Made by a program: the position numbers and the translations under genes. A stretch of DNA of 40,939 nt, taken from positions 1-40,939 of the forward strand of contig NZ_LJYG01000091.1 of NCBI RefSeq assembly GCF_001440035.1, given 5' to 3'. Below, piece by piece: positions 26,165 to 35,518 of the stretch. Position 1 is the stretch's first letter, and each line of letters starts with the position of its first letter. This DNA is from Bradyrhizobium manausense (GTDB taxonomy: Bacteria; Pseudomonadota; Alphaproteobacteria; Rhizobiales; Xanthobacteraceae). Below the pieces are notes generated by a model. The model ran no database searches and was not told the DNA's origin. It worked only from the letters and a program-made list of their open reading frames with translations.

Positions 26165-27700
26165 CTAAGCCGCCAGGTCGCCGAAGCAGACGTATTTCAG
26201 CTCCATAAATTCCGCCAATCCGTGGCGCGACCCTTCGCGACCGAGCCCAGATTGTTTCCACCCGCCGAACGGAATGGGTGGGCCAGTAAATGAAGCCGTA
26301 TTGATACCAAGCATGCCGCATTCGATCCGCTCTGACAGTCGCATCGCTCGACGTAGATTGTCCGTATAGACGTACCCAGCGAGGCCCATTTCGCTGGAGT
26401 TTGCTCGAGCGATAACCTCTTCTTCGGAGTCGAACGGAAGCACGGCTGCCACAGGCCCGAATGTTTCCTCGCGAGCGATGAGCATGTTCTCGGTGACGTC
26501 GCTAAGTAACGTCGGAGGAACGAAATTGGGACCCAAGCTCGCGTCCTGCTGCGGCGAGACAACGCGCGCTCCCTTCTTCACCGCATCATCGATGTGAGAC
26601 CTGCATTTGTCGGCGACTGACAACTTGGTCATTGGCCCGATATCTGTTGTCGCCTCCAGACCATGGCCAATTCTCAGTTGAGCGATCCCAGCGGCAAACT
26701 GTTCGACGAAGGCGCCATAAATGCTTCTTTGCACGTAGATGCGGTTAGCAGCCAAACAGTCCTGACCAGACGTAGCAAATTTTGCTACCATCGCACCCTT
26801 GACGGCCTTCTCAAGATCGACATCGTCAAACACCAGAAAAGGAGCATGGCCACCCAACTCTAGTGATACTTTCTTGACGCTCTCGGCTGCCCCTTCAAGA
26901 AGCAAACGGCCCACTCCGGTAGAACCCGTAAACGAAAGAGCGCGTATTCTTGTATCGCTCAACAGGGGCGTCGAAAGCTCGATCGGATTGCCGACAAGCA
27001 CCTGAAACACGCCCCGCGGAAGCCCAGCCTGCTCGGCTAGCCTCGCCAGCGCCATCGCAGAGAGCGGCGTCTCGGGAGCAGGCTTAACAATGATCGGACA
27101 TCCGGCAGCGAGGGCGGCCCCCGCCTTCCGTGTGATCATCGCTATAGGAAAATTCCACGGGGTTATCGCCGCCGCGACACCTACTGGCTGCATTCGCACG
27201 TGAAGAAGGCTTCCAAGCTTATGGCTTGGGATCGTTTCCCCGTATGCCCGCTCCCCTTCTGCTGCGAACCACTCAAGAAAGCCAGCACCATACGCTATTT
27301 CCTGACGCGCCTCAGCGAGCGGCTTCCCTTGCTCGCTCGTCACCAGGATCGCGAGCTCTTCCTCGTGCTCAATCATCAATGAGGCCCAACTCCGGAGAAT
27401 CGCGCCTCTCCTTGCCGGCAGCAATTCTCGCCACATGGGGAAAGACCGCTCGGCGGCAGCTATCGCCACCTCCATCCCTGCGGCCCCGCAACGAGCAACA
27501 TCCGCGATCTCCTCGCCCGTCGCGGGATCGATCACAGGGTCTCGCTCGCCGCCGGACACCCACTGTCCGTCGACGAGCGCCGCTCCAGACAGAAAATCAC
27601 GACGGCGCAGATTCTGCAGATACCTGCTAGCCAGACCGACCGAGTGCGGACGTTTGTGCCGGCTACTTTGAAACACCATTTGGGGGTCCCACGCGGTCAT
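26165..27700 (-). CDS. aldehyde dehydrogenase, succinate/aminobutyraldehyde type
   Basis: NAD(P)-dependent aldehyde dehydrogenase, about 511 residues from ATG 27700 (MTAWDPQMVFQSSRHKRPHS); an ATG seven codons later is also possible, and neither has a strong ribosome site. Motifs: ITPWNFPIAMITRKAGAALA, CPIIVKPAPETPLSA, SFTGSTGVGRLLL, Glu in SLELGGHAPFLVFDD, nucleophile in TSGQDCLAANRIYV, and the end PPIPFGGWKQSGLGREGSRH. It is the first gene of the second catabolic operon, transcribed away from the Lrp-type regulator; its likely role is oxidation of the aldehyde made by the next gene. Confidence 0.9.
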   Translation of the reverse strand: MTAWDPQMVFQSSRHKRPHSVGLASRYLQNLRRRDFLSGAALVDGQWVSGGERDPVIDPATGEEIADVARCGAAGMEVAIAAAERSFPMWRELLPARRGAILRSWASLMIEHEEELAILVTSEQGKPLAEARQEIAYGAGFLEWFAAEGERAYGETIPSHKLGSLLHVRMQPVGVAAAITPWNFPIAMITRKAGAALAAGCPIIVKPAPETPLSAMALARLAEQAGLPRGVFQVLVGNPIELSTPLLSDTRIRALSFTGSTGVGRLLLEGAAESVKKVSLELGGHAPFLVFDDVDLEKAVKGAMVAKFATSGQDCLAANRIYVQRSIYGAFVEQFAAGIAQLRIGHGLEATTDIGPMTKLSVADKCRSHIDDAVKKGARVVSPQQDASLGPNFVPPTLLSDVTENMLIAREETFGPVAAVLPFDSEEEVIARANSSEMGLAGYVYTDNLRRAMRLSERIECGMLGINTASFTGPPIPFGGWKQSGLGREGSRHGLAEFMELKYVCFGDLAA

Positions 27701-27836
27701 TTTGTTGAAATTGCACATGCATTCAGGATACTCATAGTGCATAGAGATTTGCGTCGCATTTACCCATCGCTCGGACGATTTCCTGCAACGCAGATGCACT
27801 TGGCGACGGAATGCACCCGAAGGCTGGAGCTCAATC
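27701..27836. promoter_or_regulatory. divergent promoter region between ALDH and Lrp-type regulator
   Basis: 136 bp separating the divergent starts, so both promoters should lie here. It contains ATGCATT and its complement-like AATGCA at both ends (about 27717-27723 and 27810-27815), which could be Lrp-family half-sites; the spacing is wide and the match short, so this is tentative. Confidence 0.35.
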
Positions 27837-28313
27837 ATGCAATACGACCGGATAGACGCCCGCATCCTGGAGATCGTCCAAAAGAATAACCGACTAACTT
27901 CCGAGGTCATCGGTGAAATGGCGGGGCTTTCTGCAACGGCATGTCAGCGCCGGCTGAAACGCCTCCGCTCGGACGGAATAATTGAAGCCGATGTCTCGAT
28001 CGTTTCCGCAAGAGCGGTGGGAAGGCCCATCCAGATGCTTGTGCTGGTGAGCCTCGAACGAGAGCGTTCAGACATCATCGACAAGTTCAAGAAGGCCATC
28101 AAATCCTCTGCTGAGGTCGTCAACGGCTTTTACGTCACGGGCGACGCCGATTTTGTTCTCTACATTACCGCCCGAACCATGGAGGACTATGAACAGTTCA
28201 CGCGTCGCTTCTTCTATGAGAATTCGGATATCAAAGGCTTCAAAACAATGGTCATAATGGATCGTGTGAAGACAGGTTTTGCCATTCCGATTGAGTCTCC
28301 GTCGGAGGAGTGA
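27837..28313 (+). CDS. Lrp/AsnC family transcriptional regulator
   Basis: 158 residues; ATG 27837 with GGAG seven bases upstream. N-terminal helix-turn-helix: MQYDRIDARILEIVQKNNRL, then TSEVIGEMAGLSATACQRRL and KRLRSDGIIEADVSIVS. C-terminal RAM (ACT-like) domain from about residue 65: VLVSLERERSDIIDKFKKAI, the effector loop NGFYVTGDADFVLYITA, then MEDYEQFTRRFF. Lrp-type proteins sense amino acids and often activate a divergent catabolic gene. The partner here is the ALDH/aminotransferase operon, which it probably controls. Confidence 0.93.
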   Translation: MQYDRIDARILEIVQKNNRLTSEVIGEMAGLSATACQRRLKRLRSDGIIEADVSIVSARAVGRPIQMLVLVSLERERSDIIDKFKKAIKSSAEVVNGFYVTGDADFVLYITARTMEDYEQFTRRFFYENSDIKGFKTMVIMDRVKTGFAIPIESPSEE

Positions 28314-28951
28314 ACGTGGCGCTCCTCCCTCGGACTAAGTCTTTCGTGCGGTTTTTCATCGCTCATTCGCATACAGCGCCAAAAAACAGTCGCCTCGGTG
28401 CTCTACTCTACTCGCTGGCACGCTTTCTGAAGCGGTTTCCTTTCGGATTGATTTTCCAAGCAGCCAGCTCGACCAAGCGGCTCGTCAATTGATCGCGTGA
28501 GGCATCCACTCTGACGAGACGATGCAAAATATAAGAACTTCGCGAAAGCTCCTCTGCGGTTCACTTGACGAAGTAGCTCAACTTGCTCCCGCGTACCGTG
28601 GCGGAAGGGCCGATGCTCCCTACTCACGACAATCGGCATCAGCGTCGAGGTCGGGATCGCGGCGACCGGAAGATGCCGCGAGGGCGGTAAGCCAGCTCAC
28701 CGAGAGCACGCCTCATCCAGACCACCTCACGGCTTTGTCACAGGCTGCCCTTACAACACGAGAGACGGCTTCTCACACACGAGGCGGGCAGTATCCTGTT
28801 CCATGGCAATTTCAGGGCGTTGACCATTGCGGTAAGGCCTTCGCACTCGAGCTGTGCAAATCGGACGAAGTGTCTGACCGTTTCCTAACGGTCAAGCTGG
28901 ACCATCAACGGCCGTTGCAATCCAATAATCGGATGCGAGACAGGGGCCGAG
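28314..28951. other. gene-free stretch with a small perfect hairpin
   Basis: About 640 bases after the Lrp gene with no coding sequence I can support; open frames on both strands are short, basic and without motifs. A perfect 7-bp inverted repeat GACCGTT-TCCT-AACGGTC lies at 28876-28893, some 60 bp before the MFS pseudogene start, and could be a small operator. Confidence 0.45.
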
Positions 28952-29854
28952 ATGACCAATTCGTCCAAGCCGAAGACGGTTAGCGCTGATGGCATCACCT
29001 CGCCACTCCGCTTTCTCACCTTCCGGCGCATCTGGATAGCGAGCGTGCTTGCCAATCTAGGCGCTCTCATTCGGGGCGTCGGCGCCGCTTGGGCAATGAC
29101 CCAGATGACATCGTCAGCCGAAGCTCGCGCTAGTGCAGACCGCTCTGATGTTGCGGGTCATGTTCATCTCAGTGCCGGCCGGTGCGATCGCCGACATGCA
29201 CGACCGGCGTATCGTTGCACTGGTCTCTGTCGGTATCGCACTCGCCGGCGCGTCCGCGCCGACGGCGCTCGCTTGGCTTGACTTGATCACTCCAAATTTG
29301 TTGCTGGCGTTATGCTTCGTAGTCGGCAGCGGCATGGCCCTGATGGATCCGGCCTGGCAATCCTCGGTCAGCGAGCAAGTGCCGTGGAAACCCTTCCGGC
29401 GGCAGTGGCGCTGAACAGTATCAGCTACAACATTGCGCGAAACGAGAGTCCGGCCATTGGCGGTATCGTAGTTGCAACCGCGGGTGCGGCAGCTGCATTC
29501 GCACCGATGCCTTCCTTTATTTTCCGCTGATTGTCGCGTTGTTCTTATGGAAACGCAACTCTGTACCGAGTCGTCTGCCGCCTGAGAAGCTTAGTCGCGC
29601 TATCGTTTCAGGTGCGCGCTACATCATCAATTCGCCTTCGATCATGATCGTGCTGGTGCGCTCCATGGTGATGGGTGTGATCGGCGGCGCGATTATCGCG
29701 CTCATGTCGCTTGTAGCTCGCGACCTGCTGCATGGCGTCGCACAAACGTATGGCACGATGCTCAGCGCTTTTGGTCTCGGCGCGGTGGTCGCGCGCACTC
29801 AATATCACCGAGCTGCGCAAGCGCATTCTTGGCGTTCGAACCGTCAGCCGTTAG
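28952..29854 (+). pseudogene. MFS transporter (EntS-like), multiple frameshifts, 3'-truncated
   Basis: Major facilitator related to the EntS/MFS_3 class, recoverable only by joining frames: FRRIWIASVLANLGALIRGV (start ATG 28952) to about 29120; ALMLRVMFISVPAGAIADMH DRRIVALVSVG in the next frame to about 29385; ETLPAAVALNSISYNIARNE to about 29505; PLIVALFLWKRN and SPSIMIVLVRSMVMGVIGGA to about 29790; then LNITELRKRILGVRTVSR and TAG at 29852-29854. At least four shifts, and only about 300 of some 520-540 residues. The conserved D-R-R loop between helices 2 and 3 is visible. Dead gene. Confidence 0.82.
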
Positions 29855-29876
29855 AGACCTTGGATACGGATCAAGC

Positions 29877-29900
29877 GGCAGAAACCACGTGGTCTCTGCC
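29877..29900. repeat. 24-nt near-perfect palindrome
   Basis: GGCAGAAACCAC followed by GTGGTCTCTGCC, a 12-bp stem with one mismatched pair and no loop spacer. It sits between the MFS relic and the alanine dehydrogenase terminator. It could be a relic terminator stem or a protein-binding palindrome; no T tract follows on either strand. Confidence 0.55.
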
Positions 29901-29923
29901 GAGTAAAGTCTTCCGCAGCTTAC

Positions 29924-29955
29924 AAAAAGGTGGCCACTCCGAAGGAGTGGCCACC
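29924..29955 (-). terminator. rho-independent terminator of ald
   Basis: Perfect 12-bp stem GGTGGCCACTCC / GGAGTGGCCACC with a three-base loop (29929-29955), followed on the minus strand by five Ts (29928-29924). It lies 38 bp past the ald stop in the correct orientation. Confidence 0.9.
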
Positions 29956-29993
29956 GAGTCAGGGAGGAAATGTCCCCTAGAGGACCTCTGGGA

Positions 29994-31106
29994 TCAGGCC
30001 GCAGCCTGTTCAATCGGGGAGAATGGCAGCCCGAGACTCTCGGCCACAGCCTTGTAAGTAAGCCGGCCCCGATAGACATTTAGGCCGGCACGAAGATGCG
30101 GATTTTCGAGGGCAGCTGCAAATCCTTTGTTGGCGAGAGCCAAGCCAAAAGGCAGCGTAGCGTTGTTCAGAGCCTGGCTCGAGGTGAGCGGGACAGCTCC
30201 AGGCATATTGGCGACGCAGTAGTGGATGACCCCTTCTACCTCGTAGGTGGGATCAGCGTGTGTCGTCGCCCGCGATGTCTCGAAGCATCCGCCCTGATCA
30301 ATCGCAACGTCAACGATCACTGAGCCCTTTCGCATAGAGCCCAACATACTGCGGTTAACCAGCTTCGGCGCGCTCGCGCCAGGAACGAGCACCGCGCCAA
30401 TAACGACGTCTGCGGCGAAGACCTCTTCCTCCACAGCATCGATTGTCGAGAACCTGGTACGAACCCGCCCCTTGAACAGTTCATCCAACTCGCGAAGGCG
30501 AGGAATCGAGCGGTCAAGGATTGTAACCTCGGCGCCCAAGCCGGCCGCCATACGCGCAGCGTGTGTACCGACAACGCCGCCTCCGATCACCACAATGCGA
30601 GCCGGCTGAACCCCCGGCACACCACCAATCAACAGGCCACGGCCGCCTGCATATCGCTTCAGCGCGGCACCAGCTGCCTCGATTGAAAGCCTACCTGCGA
30701 CCTCGCTCATCGGCGCAAGCAGCGGGAGCCCCTCATGGGCATCAGTCACCGTTTCGTAGGCGATTGCGGTACATCCGGACTTGATAAGGCCGTTGGCCTG
30801 CTCCGGATCTGGCGCCAAGTGTAGGTAAGTGAATAGAATCTGATTCTCTCGGAGCTGAGTCCATTCGGACGCCTGTGGCTCCTTGACTTTCACAATCATT
30901 TCGCTGGACGCGAACACCTCGCGAGCAGAGGCCGCAATTGTCGCGCCGGCTTTGCGGTAATTGTCATCTGTGGCGCCGATTCCCGCACCGGCATTGGTCT
31001 CGACCAACACGCTGTGTCCAGCTGCCACGTATTCGCGGACGGCCCCAGGCGTCAGTCCCACGCGATATTCATGCGTCTTGATTTCCTTGGGAACACCGAC
31101 TTTCAT
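29994..31106 (-). CDS. ald: alanine dehydrogenase
   Basis: NAD-dependent L-alanine dehydrogenase, interconverting alanine with pyruvate and ammonium; 370 residues, the standard length. Start at 31106 with AGGAG seven bases upstream. All known active-site residues fall at the canonical numbers: Arg15 (EYRVGLTP), Lys75 (IVKVKEP), His96 (YLHLAPDP) and Asp270 (VIVDVAIDQGG). NAD-binding loop IVVIGGGVVGTHAARMA (171-187). Monocistronic with a perfect terminator. In this setting it could return pyruvate to the pyruvate-dependent transaminases, allowing amino groups to leave as ammonium. Confidence 0.96.
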   Translation of the reverse strand: MKVGVPKEIKTHEYRVGLTPGAVREYVAAGHSVLVETNAGAGIGATDDNYRKAGATIAASAREVFASSEMIVKVKEPQASEWTQLRENQILFTYLHLAPDPEQANGLIKSGCTAIAYETVTDAHEGLPLLAPMSEVAGRLSIEAAGAALKRYAGGRGLLIGGVPGVQPARIVVIGGGVVGTHAARMAAGLGAEVTILDRSIPRLRELDELFKGRVRTRFSTIDAVEEEVFAADVVIGAVLVPGASAPKLVNRSMLGSMRKGSVIVDVAIDQGGCFETSRATTHADPTYEVEGVIHYCVANMPGAVPLTSSQALNNATLPFGLALANKGFAAALENPHLRAGLNVYRGRLTYKAVAESLGLPFSPIEQAAA

Positions 31107-31339
31107 CTACAATCTCCTTGGTGAGCTGTCCTTTGTAGTCGTAACAGCGGCATAAACCTGCAACTCTGAAGCCCAAACGACGCATTAATCCGGCGATCTT
31201 ATTTGCCGCCGCGCAGGATTTCGAACAGACGGATCAGACCGCCCAGTTCACAGATATTCTTTCTCCGCGATAACCCGGAGCAGCCGCGGCGCCAAACGGC
31301 GAAGTGGTCCTATCCCGGCCAAACTACCCTGGCGCCGAG
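31107..31339. other. upstream region of ald, no gene
   Basis: About 230 bases with no supportable gene. On the minus strand a short tail reading LGGLIRLFEILRGGK and a TAA (31199-31201) may be the end of a vanished gene; the family is not recognised. Confidence 0.3.
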
Positions 31340-31606
31340 AGCAGCGCTTTCGTGTAGCAATGCTGTGGGTTGCGGTAGAGATCGCAGGTCTGCCGCCGAG
31401 CTTACGCACGTACTGGCCGTCGAACACGTCCTCACGGTCTGGGTTCGATCAGGCGCAGCACGCAGCGTCCCGCCGTGGACTTGCCGCACCCGGACTCCCC
31501 GACGAGACCGAGCGTCTCGCCGCGATTGAACCGAGAAATGACACGCCATTGACGACTTGGCGCGACAACAGGCCGCCCAGCACCGGAAAATGCTTCGCGC
31601 CATCAG
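31340..31606 (-). pseudogene. peptide ABC transporter ATPase (DppF/OppF-like) fragment
   Basis: The minus strand reads [19 protein letters not shown], then after a shift [20 protein letters not shown] followed by [10 protein letters not shown], then a TGA; beyond it EDVFDGQYV and GG-RPAIST resemble the following I-x-FDGxDV segment. The Walker A sequence GESGCGKST and the preceding GETLGLV are diagnostic of DppD/DppF ATPases. Walker B and the rest are gone. Lies downstream of the family 5 binding protein on the same strand, so it is a relic of that transporter operon; the permease genes are missing. Confidence 0.7.
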
Positions 31607-31791
31607 ATCACCCGTCGCGCATCGAGCGCGTCACGCAGTTGGCTTCAAGAGGCGGCGCAGAATGTACTTACTTATGGACGACAATGCTCCTGGGTCCGGT
31701 CCGGGAAGGTTGAACGGCTCCTCGATAGGCCCGCGTTCAAGCGGAGAGATAGAAGCGATAAACTTACAAATGAAGTTGCGCTACACGGCGT

Positions 31792-33620
31792 TCAGGATTC
31801 GCGATACCAGTCCTGAAGATTGTCCGTTGCGCTGGTCCAACCTGAGAGTGCCGGCCGCAACGTGTTGGAGCTAGCGTGCACTACGAGACGTTGCATAAGA
31901 GGAATGAGCGCAGTGTCCTGCCAAAGCAGATCGTTGCACTTGACGTAGAAGGCTGCTCGCTTGATCGGGGGGGCGGTTTCGGTATCTGCCGCCTCCAGTG
32001 CCGCATCATAAGCCTTATTGACCCAGCGAAGGAAGTTAGTTCCCTGCCACTTGTTTTCCTTAGCGGCGATATTGCGGGAATTGAAGCTATTCAAGAACCG
32101 GCCTGGATCAGGCTGCAGCATCGTAGAAGCAAATACCTCAAGATCTGCGTAAAACTTGGAAAAGGTGTCGGGATTGCCAACGTCGGATGAAAAGAAGACC
32201 GAGGCAACGATGGATTTTAGCTCGATATCTATGCCCGCCTTCTGGCAGGCCTGCTTCACGATCGCCTGTACTTTCTGACGGGGACCGTTGATCGTGGTCT
32301 GGTACACAAATTTTAGCTTTTTCCCGTTTTTCTCGCGAATGCCGTCGGCACCACGGTTCCATCCGGCCTCATCGAGAAGTGCACTGGCCTTCTCGATACT
32401 GAACTCCCACGAAGTATTCTTAGACACAAACTCCTCAGGACCGTTGACGTAATTGGCCGAGATGCGGCCAGCACGTCCATAGATCGCCTTCTTGATGGTT
32501 TCGCGATCAATGAGCAAGGAAAGCGCCTTCCGCACTGCCGGCTCCGAGAGCACCGGGTGCCTGACCTTGATTGATGAACGCTCGCCATCTACGTCAGTAT
32601 TTGGATCGGCGAAGTTGATGAAGAGCGTCTCCGGGTTGTTTCCGCTGATATAGACGGCCTTCCCCTTGCCCCCTTTTTCCATGCGTTGCAGCACCTCGTC
32701 CTCGACCTGCATGCTCCAGGCAAAGTCAAAGTCGCCGGTCTGGATCACGGCGCGCGCCGCCGATACGGCATCACCGCCGCCCTTCATCTCGATGGAATCG
32801 AAGTAGGGGCGGTTTGCCATGTGGTAGTCGGGATTGAGCTCACCGCGAATGAGGTCGCCCGGCTGAAACTGGACGAACTTATACGGGCCAGTGCCGACCG
32901 GCTTCATATTGGTTGGAGCTTCGCGGGACTTCTTGCCCTTGAATTCCGAAAATAAGTGTTTGGGGATGATACAGCCAGATGGGCCCACAAAGGCGACTGC
33001 CCAGAATGGAGTCGGCTTAGGAAAGGCGACACGGATGATAAGATCGTTCACTTTTTCGACGATGACGTCGCGATAAGTGCCGATTGTTACCGCAGCTGTT
33101 GCAGGGTCCCGAGAATATTCCCAATTGAATACTACGTCATCGGCGGTGAATGCCGTCCCATCATGCCACTTAACCCCGGGCTTGAGCTTCCGAATCACCG
33201 AGTCTCCGTCGGCGCTCAGGCCACCATTCTGGAGCGACGGTATCTCAGCAGCGAGGATCGGGTTGAGGTGGCCATCGGCGTCCCAGCTAGCGAGAGGCTC
33301 ATAGAACAAGCGGGAGCCATCCAGGTCCTTTTCGCCAACGGCGAAATGCGGATTGAGTAGGGTCGGCCCCTGCCACCACAACAACCGTAGGGCGCCCCCG
33401 CCGCCGCGCTTGGTCGGCTTGTAGAAAGACGCGCTCTGCGCCATCGCGACGCCGCCAAGAGCGAGTATCTGGGTCGCCATTGGCGCGGTGAATCCGACAG
33501 CGATCAGGCGCTGAACAAAGGAGCGACGCGACAGCCCCCCTTCTTCACATCCTCAACGAGCGAACCAAGCTGATGTTGATCGGACGTGGACGTCCGCGCT
33601 GAACTGTCAAAATGGCTCAC
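31792..33620 (-). pseudogene. family 5 (peptide/opine type) solute-binding protein, frameshifted signal region
   Basis: Periplasmic receptor of a dipeptide/oligopeptide-class ABC system. The main frame (33480-31792, 562 codons) is intact: LFYEPLASWDADGHLNPILA, LKPGVKWHDGTAFTADDVVF, PVGTGPYKFVQFQPGDLIRG, VRKALSLLIDRETIKKAIYG, and the end GWTSATDNLQDWYRES. Upstream, the natural N-terminus VSHFDSSARTSTSDQHQLGS, LVEDVKKGG (GTG 33620) is in another frame from LSRRSFVQRLIAVGFTAPMA TQILALGG, the signal peptide. They join at a run of six G (33535-33540 on the plus strand as C); seven would restore frame. From ATG 33480 only a shortened signal remains. Slippage, mutation or sequencing error are all possible. 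Confidence 0.8.
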
Positions 33621-33734
33621 GATCGTGGATCCCCAAGAGTTGTGTGAATGCGAGAGCGCCAGAGGGATTACCTCTGACATTTTGAGCCGCCGGGCGAGAT
33701 TCGGCTGAGGCCGCCGGAGTGGTGCAGCCTTCAC

Positions 33735-34724
33735 TTTCCACCATCAACCAGATGCCCACGCTGCCAACTAACGATGCCGTCGGAGCCAAGCTTCTCACTA
33801 AAACCGGAATGACAACAGGATTAGCCCACCTGAGCGAGGCGCCGACTGCGCCTTACCATCGCCTCCATCTTTCCATCCCAGAGCTTTGACTTTTGCGAGT
33901 GACTTTGATCAATCGTAAAGATTGTATTGTTGCTCAGATGTAATCGGCGCCCTAGGTTGGATTCCCCTAATGTGGAGCCTGGCAATGCCGGAATCCTGCT
34001 ATTATTTCTCACCTATTCAAGTTTTTCTGTGCGCGGCTTCTTTGGCAAACGTCTTGTTGAATTCGAAGCACAGAGCAGCGACGACAAAATACGCTCTCCT
34101 TACTGCTTAATGTTTACATCGAAAGCGCTGCAACCAGCATCTGTGGGCTGCGACCAACGGCTTCGCCTAGCCGGTCACGTTGCTCACCGAGCGAGCGTGC
34201 CCGTCTGTTCTGCATCAGTTACCTCTAGGCAAGAACCTCTTCCGATAAATGGCCGAAGAACGACAGATCATGTACTTTGGCCATTCGACGGCAATTTCTT
34301 CCGGTCACCCGCTTGTCGCCCGCACAATGCGGTGTGACTGCCTGTAGTGACTGCGCGAGACGCGTCAGTCAGTCCCTGTTCGCCGCATCCCGAATCGAGG
34401 CCGCGGCCGCATGCTCACAATCGCGGCAGTCGGCGATGCTGGCTTGCTGACTAGCATGTTGCGCGCATCGCTCTGTACCGCGGTGCGCAAATCCGCCCGG
34501 CGCCTTTAGCACCGAATTCGCAACGCAACCATGTCAATCCCGTTTCTGGTGGCCGCACAGGGCTCGCAACTGGGATCCGATGGTTAAGAGTCCAGGCTCG
34601 ACGTCGCTCCGGTGCAATACCGGGTAGATCGTGGCTCGTCGCCCCAAGCTGGCTTGCTGCGCCTCACGGTGTCGTTCTGCGGCACACCCTCCCGAGCCGA
34701 TTGTTCCGGGGTTAACTGCCTACT
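33735..34724. other. gene-free stretch, about 1 kb
   Basis: Upstream region of the binding-protein gene and beyond. The ORFs present are short, overlap each other on both strands and show no motifs. The GC content falls in 33890-34100. Nothing supportable found. Confidence 0.5.
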
Positions 34725-34872
34725 GTGCATCTCGTCGCACATGTGATCGGTACCAAGTATCGGTGGCACTTACGGCCTATCGGCCGGCGCACCGTTCGGC
34801 GAGGTAAGATATCGTTATCGACCGCGCCACGATCGCCTTCTGGGTCGGCTACGTCGGCCAGGAGTTGAAGCC
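34725..34872 (+). pseudogene. IS66 family transposase, internal fragment
   Basis: The plus strand reads VHLVAHVIGTKYRWHL, and after a shift LTAYRPAHRSAR, a TAA, then DIVIDRATIAFWVGYVGQEL. This follows the middle of IS66 TnpC proteins (AHVIVTKYxxHLPLYRQAQ...IDRATLAFWVGY). About 50 residues remain, with a frameshift and a stop. It is a different part of the protein from the fragment at 2272-2409. Confidence 0.65.
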
Positions 34873-35518
34873 TTGATGCCATGGCCACGCAAGATCGCTA
34901 TCGTTCTGCACTGCGTCCAGATGGTCGCACTATGGGTGGCGGATCCGATCCGGCATTGGATGCACGCGTCTGATGGCAAGCGACAGGCGTTTGAGGCCCC
35001 ACCGGCACTCATTACCTGGGCACCTGGCGCGCGCTAAAAGTGCATTTCAATTTGGCGCCATAGAGAACGGCGGTTCGACTTCTGGTCCCACCGATTGTTT
35101 GAAGCGTTGTGCTTACTGTAACTCTGAAGCCCGTTTGCGGAGACCATGGAATGGCTGCGGGAGCGACCCGGCGGTCGAGTTGGCTGCTGATAGGTTCTGA
35201 GTTCACCAGCAGCCAGTGCTGGCCATGCGCGCGGCAAAGCGGCACATTCAGACCTGTGATGGATTTCGGCATGTCAAGCATTCTCAACGCCGCATTCCGT
35301 CTCAGGCGGAGCACCTTTGCCGACGATTGTCGTGGCAGATCGCCCAATCTCGCACAGAGAGCGTCTTCGGCGAGACGCGGGCGTCGCAAATTCAAAGATG
35401 GTGTTGCCGCTTCATCTCTGGTTGACCGATGCAGGCTTCCCATGTGGGGCTCGGTGGCGAGTAGGGGCGAAAATGCGAAGAGCAACTAAGTGATTGGATC
35501 TTACAGCGAGGAATTTCA
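34873..35518. other. gene-free stretch before the M20 gene
   Basis: About 650 bases without a supportable gene. A 157-codon minus-strand frame (35012-35485) is rich in Arg, Ser and Leu with no recognisable motif and is probably noncoding. Confidence 0.45.

Noticed and set aside
31631..31675. Permease-like start reading ISKYILRRLLKPTA on the minus strand
   Set aside because: It resembles the first residues of DppB-type permeases, but about ten residues are too few to separate from chance.
34815..35012. 65-codon minus-strand ORF
   Set aside because: Overlaps the IS66 fragment on the other strand and has no motif.
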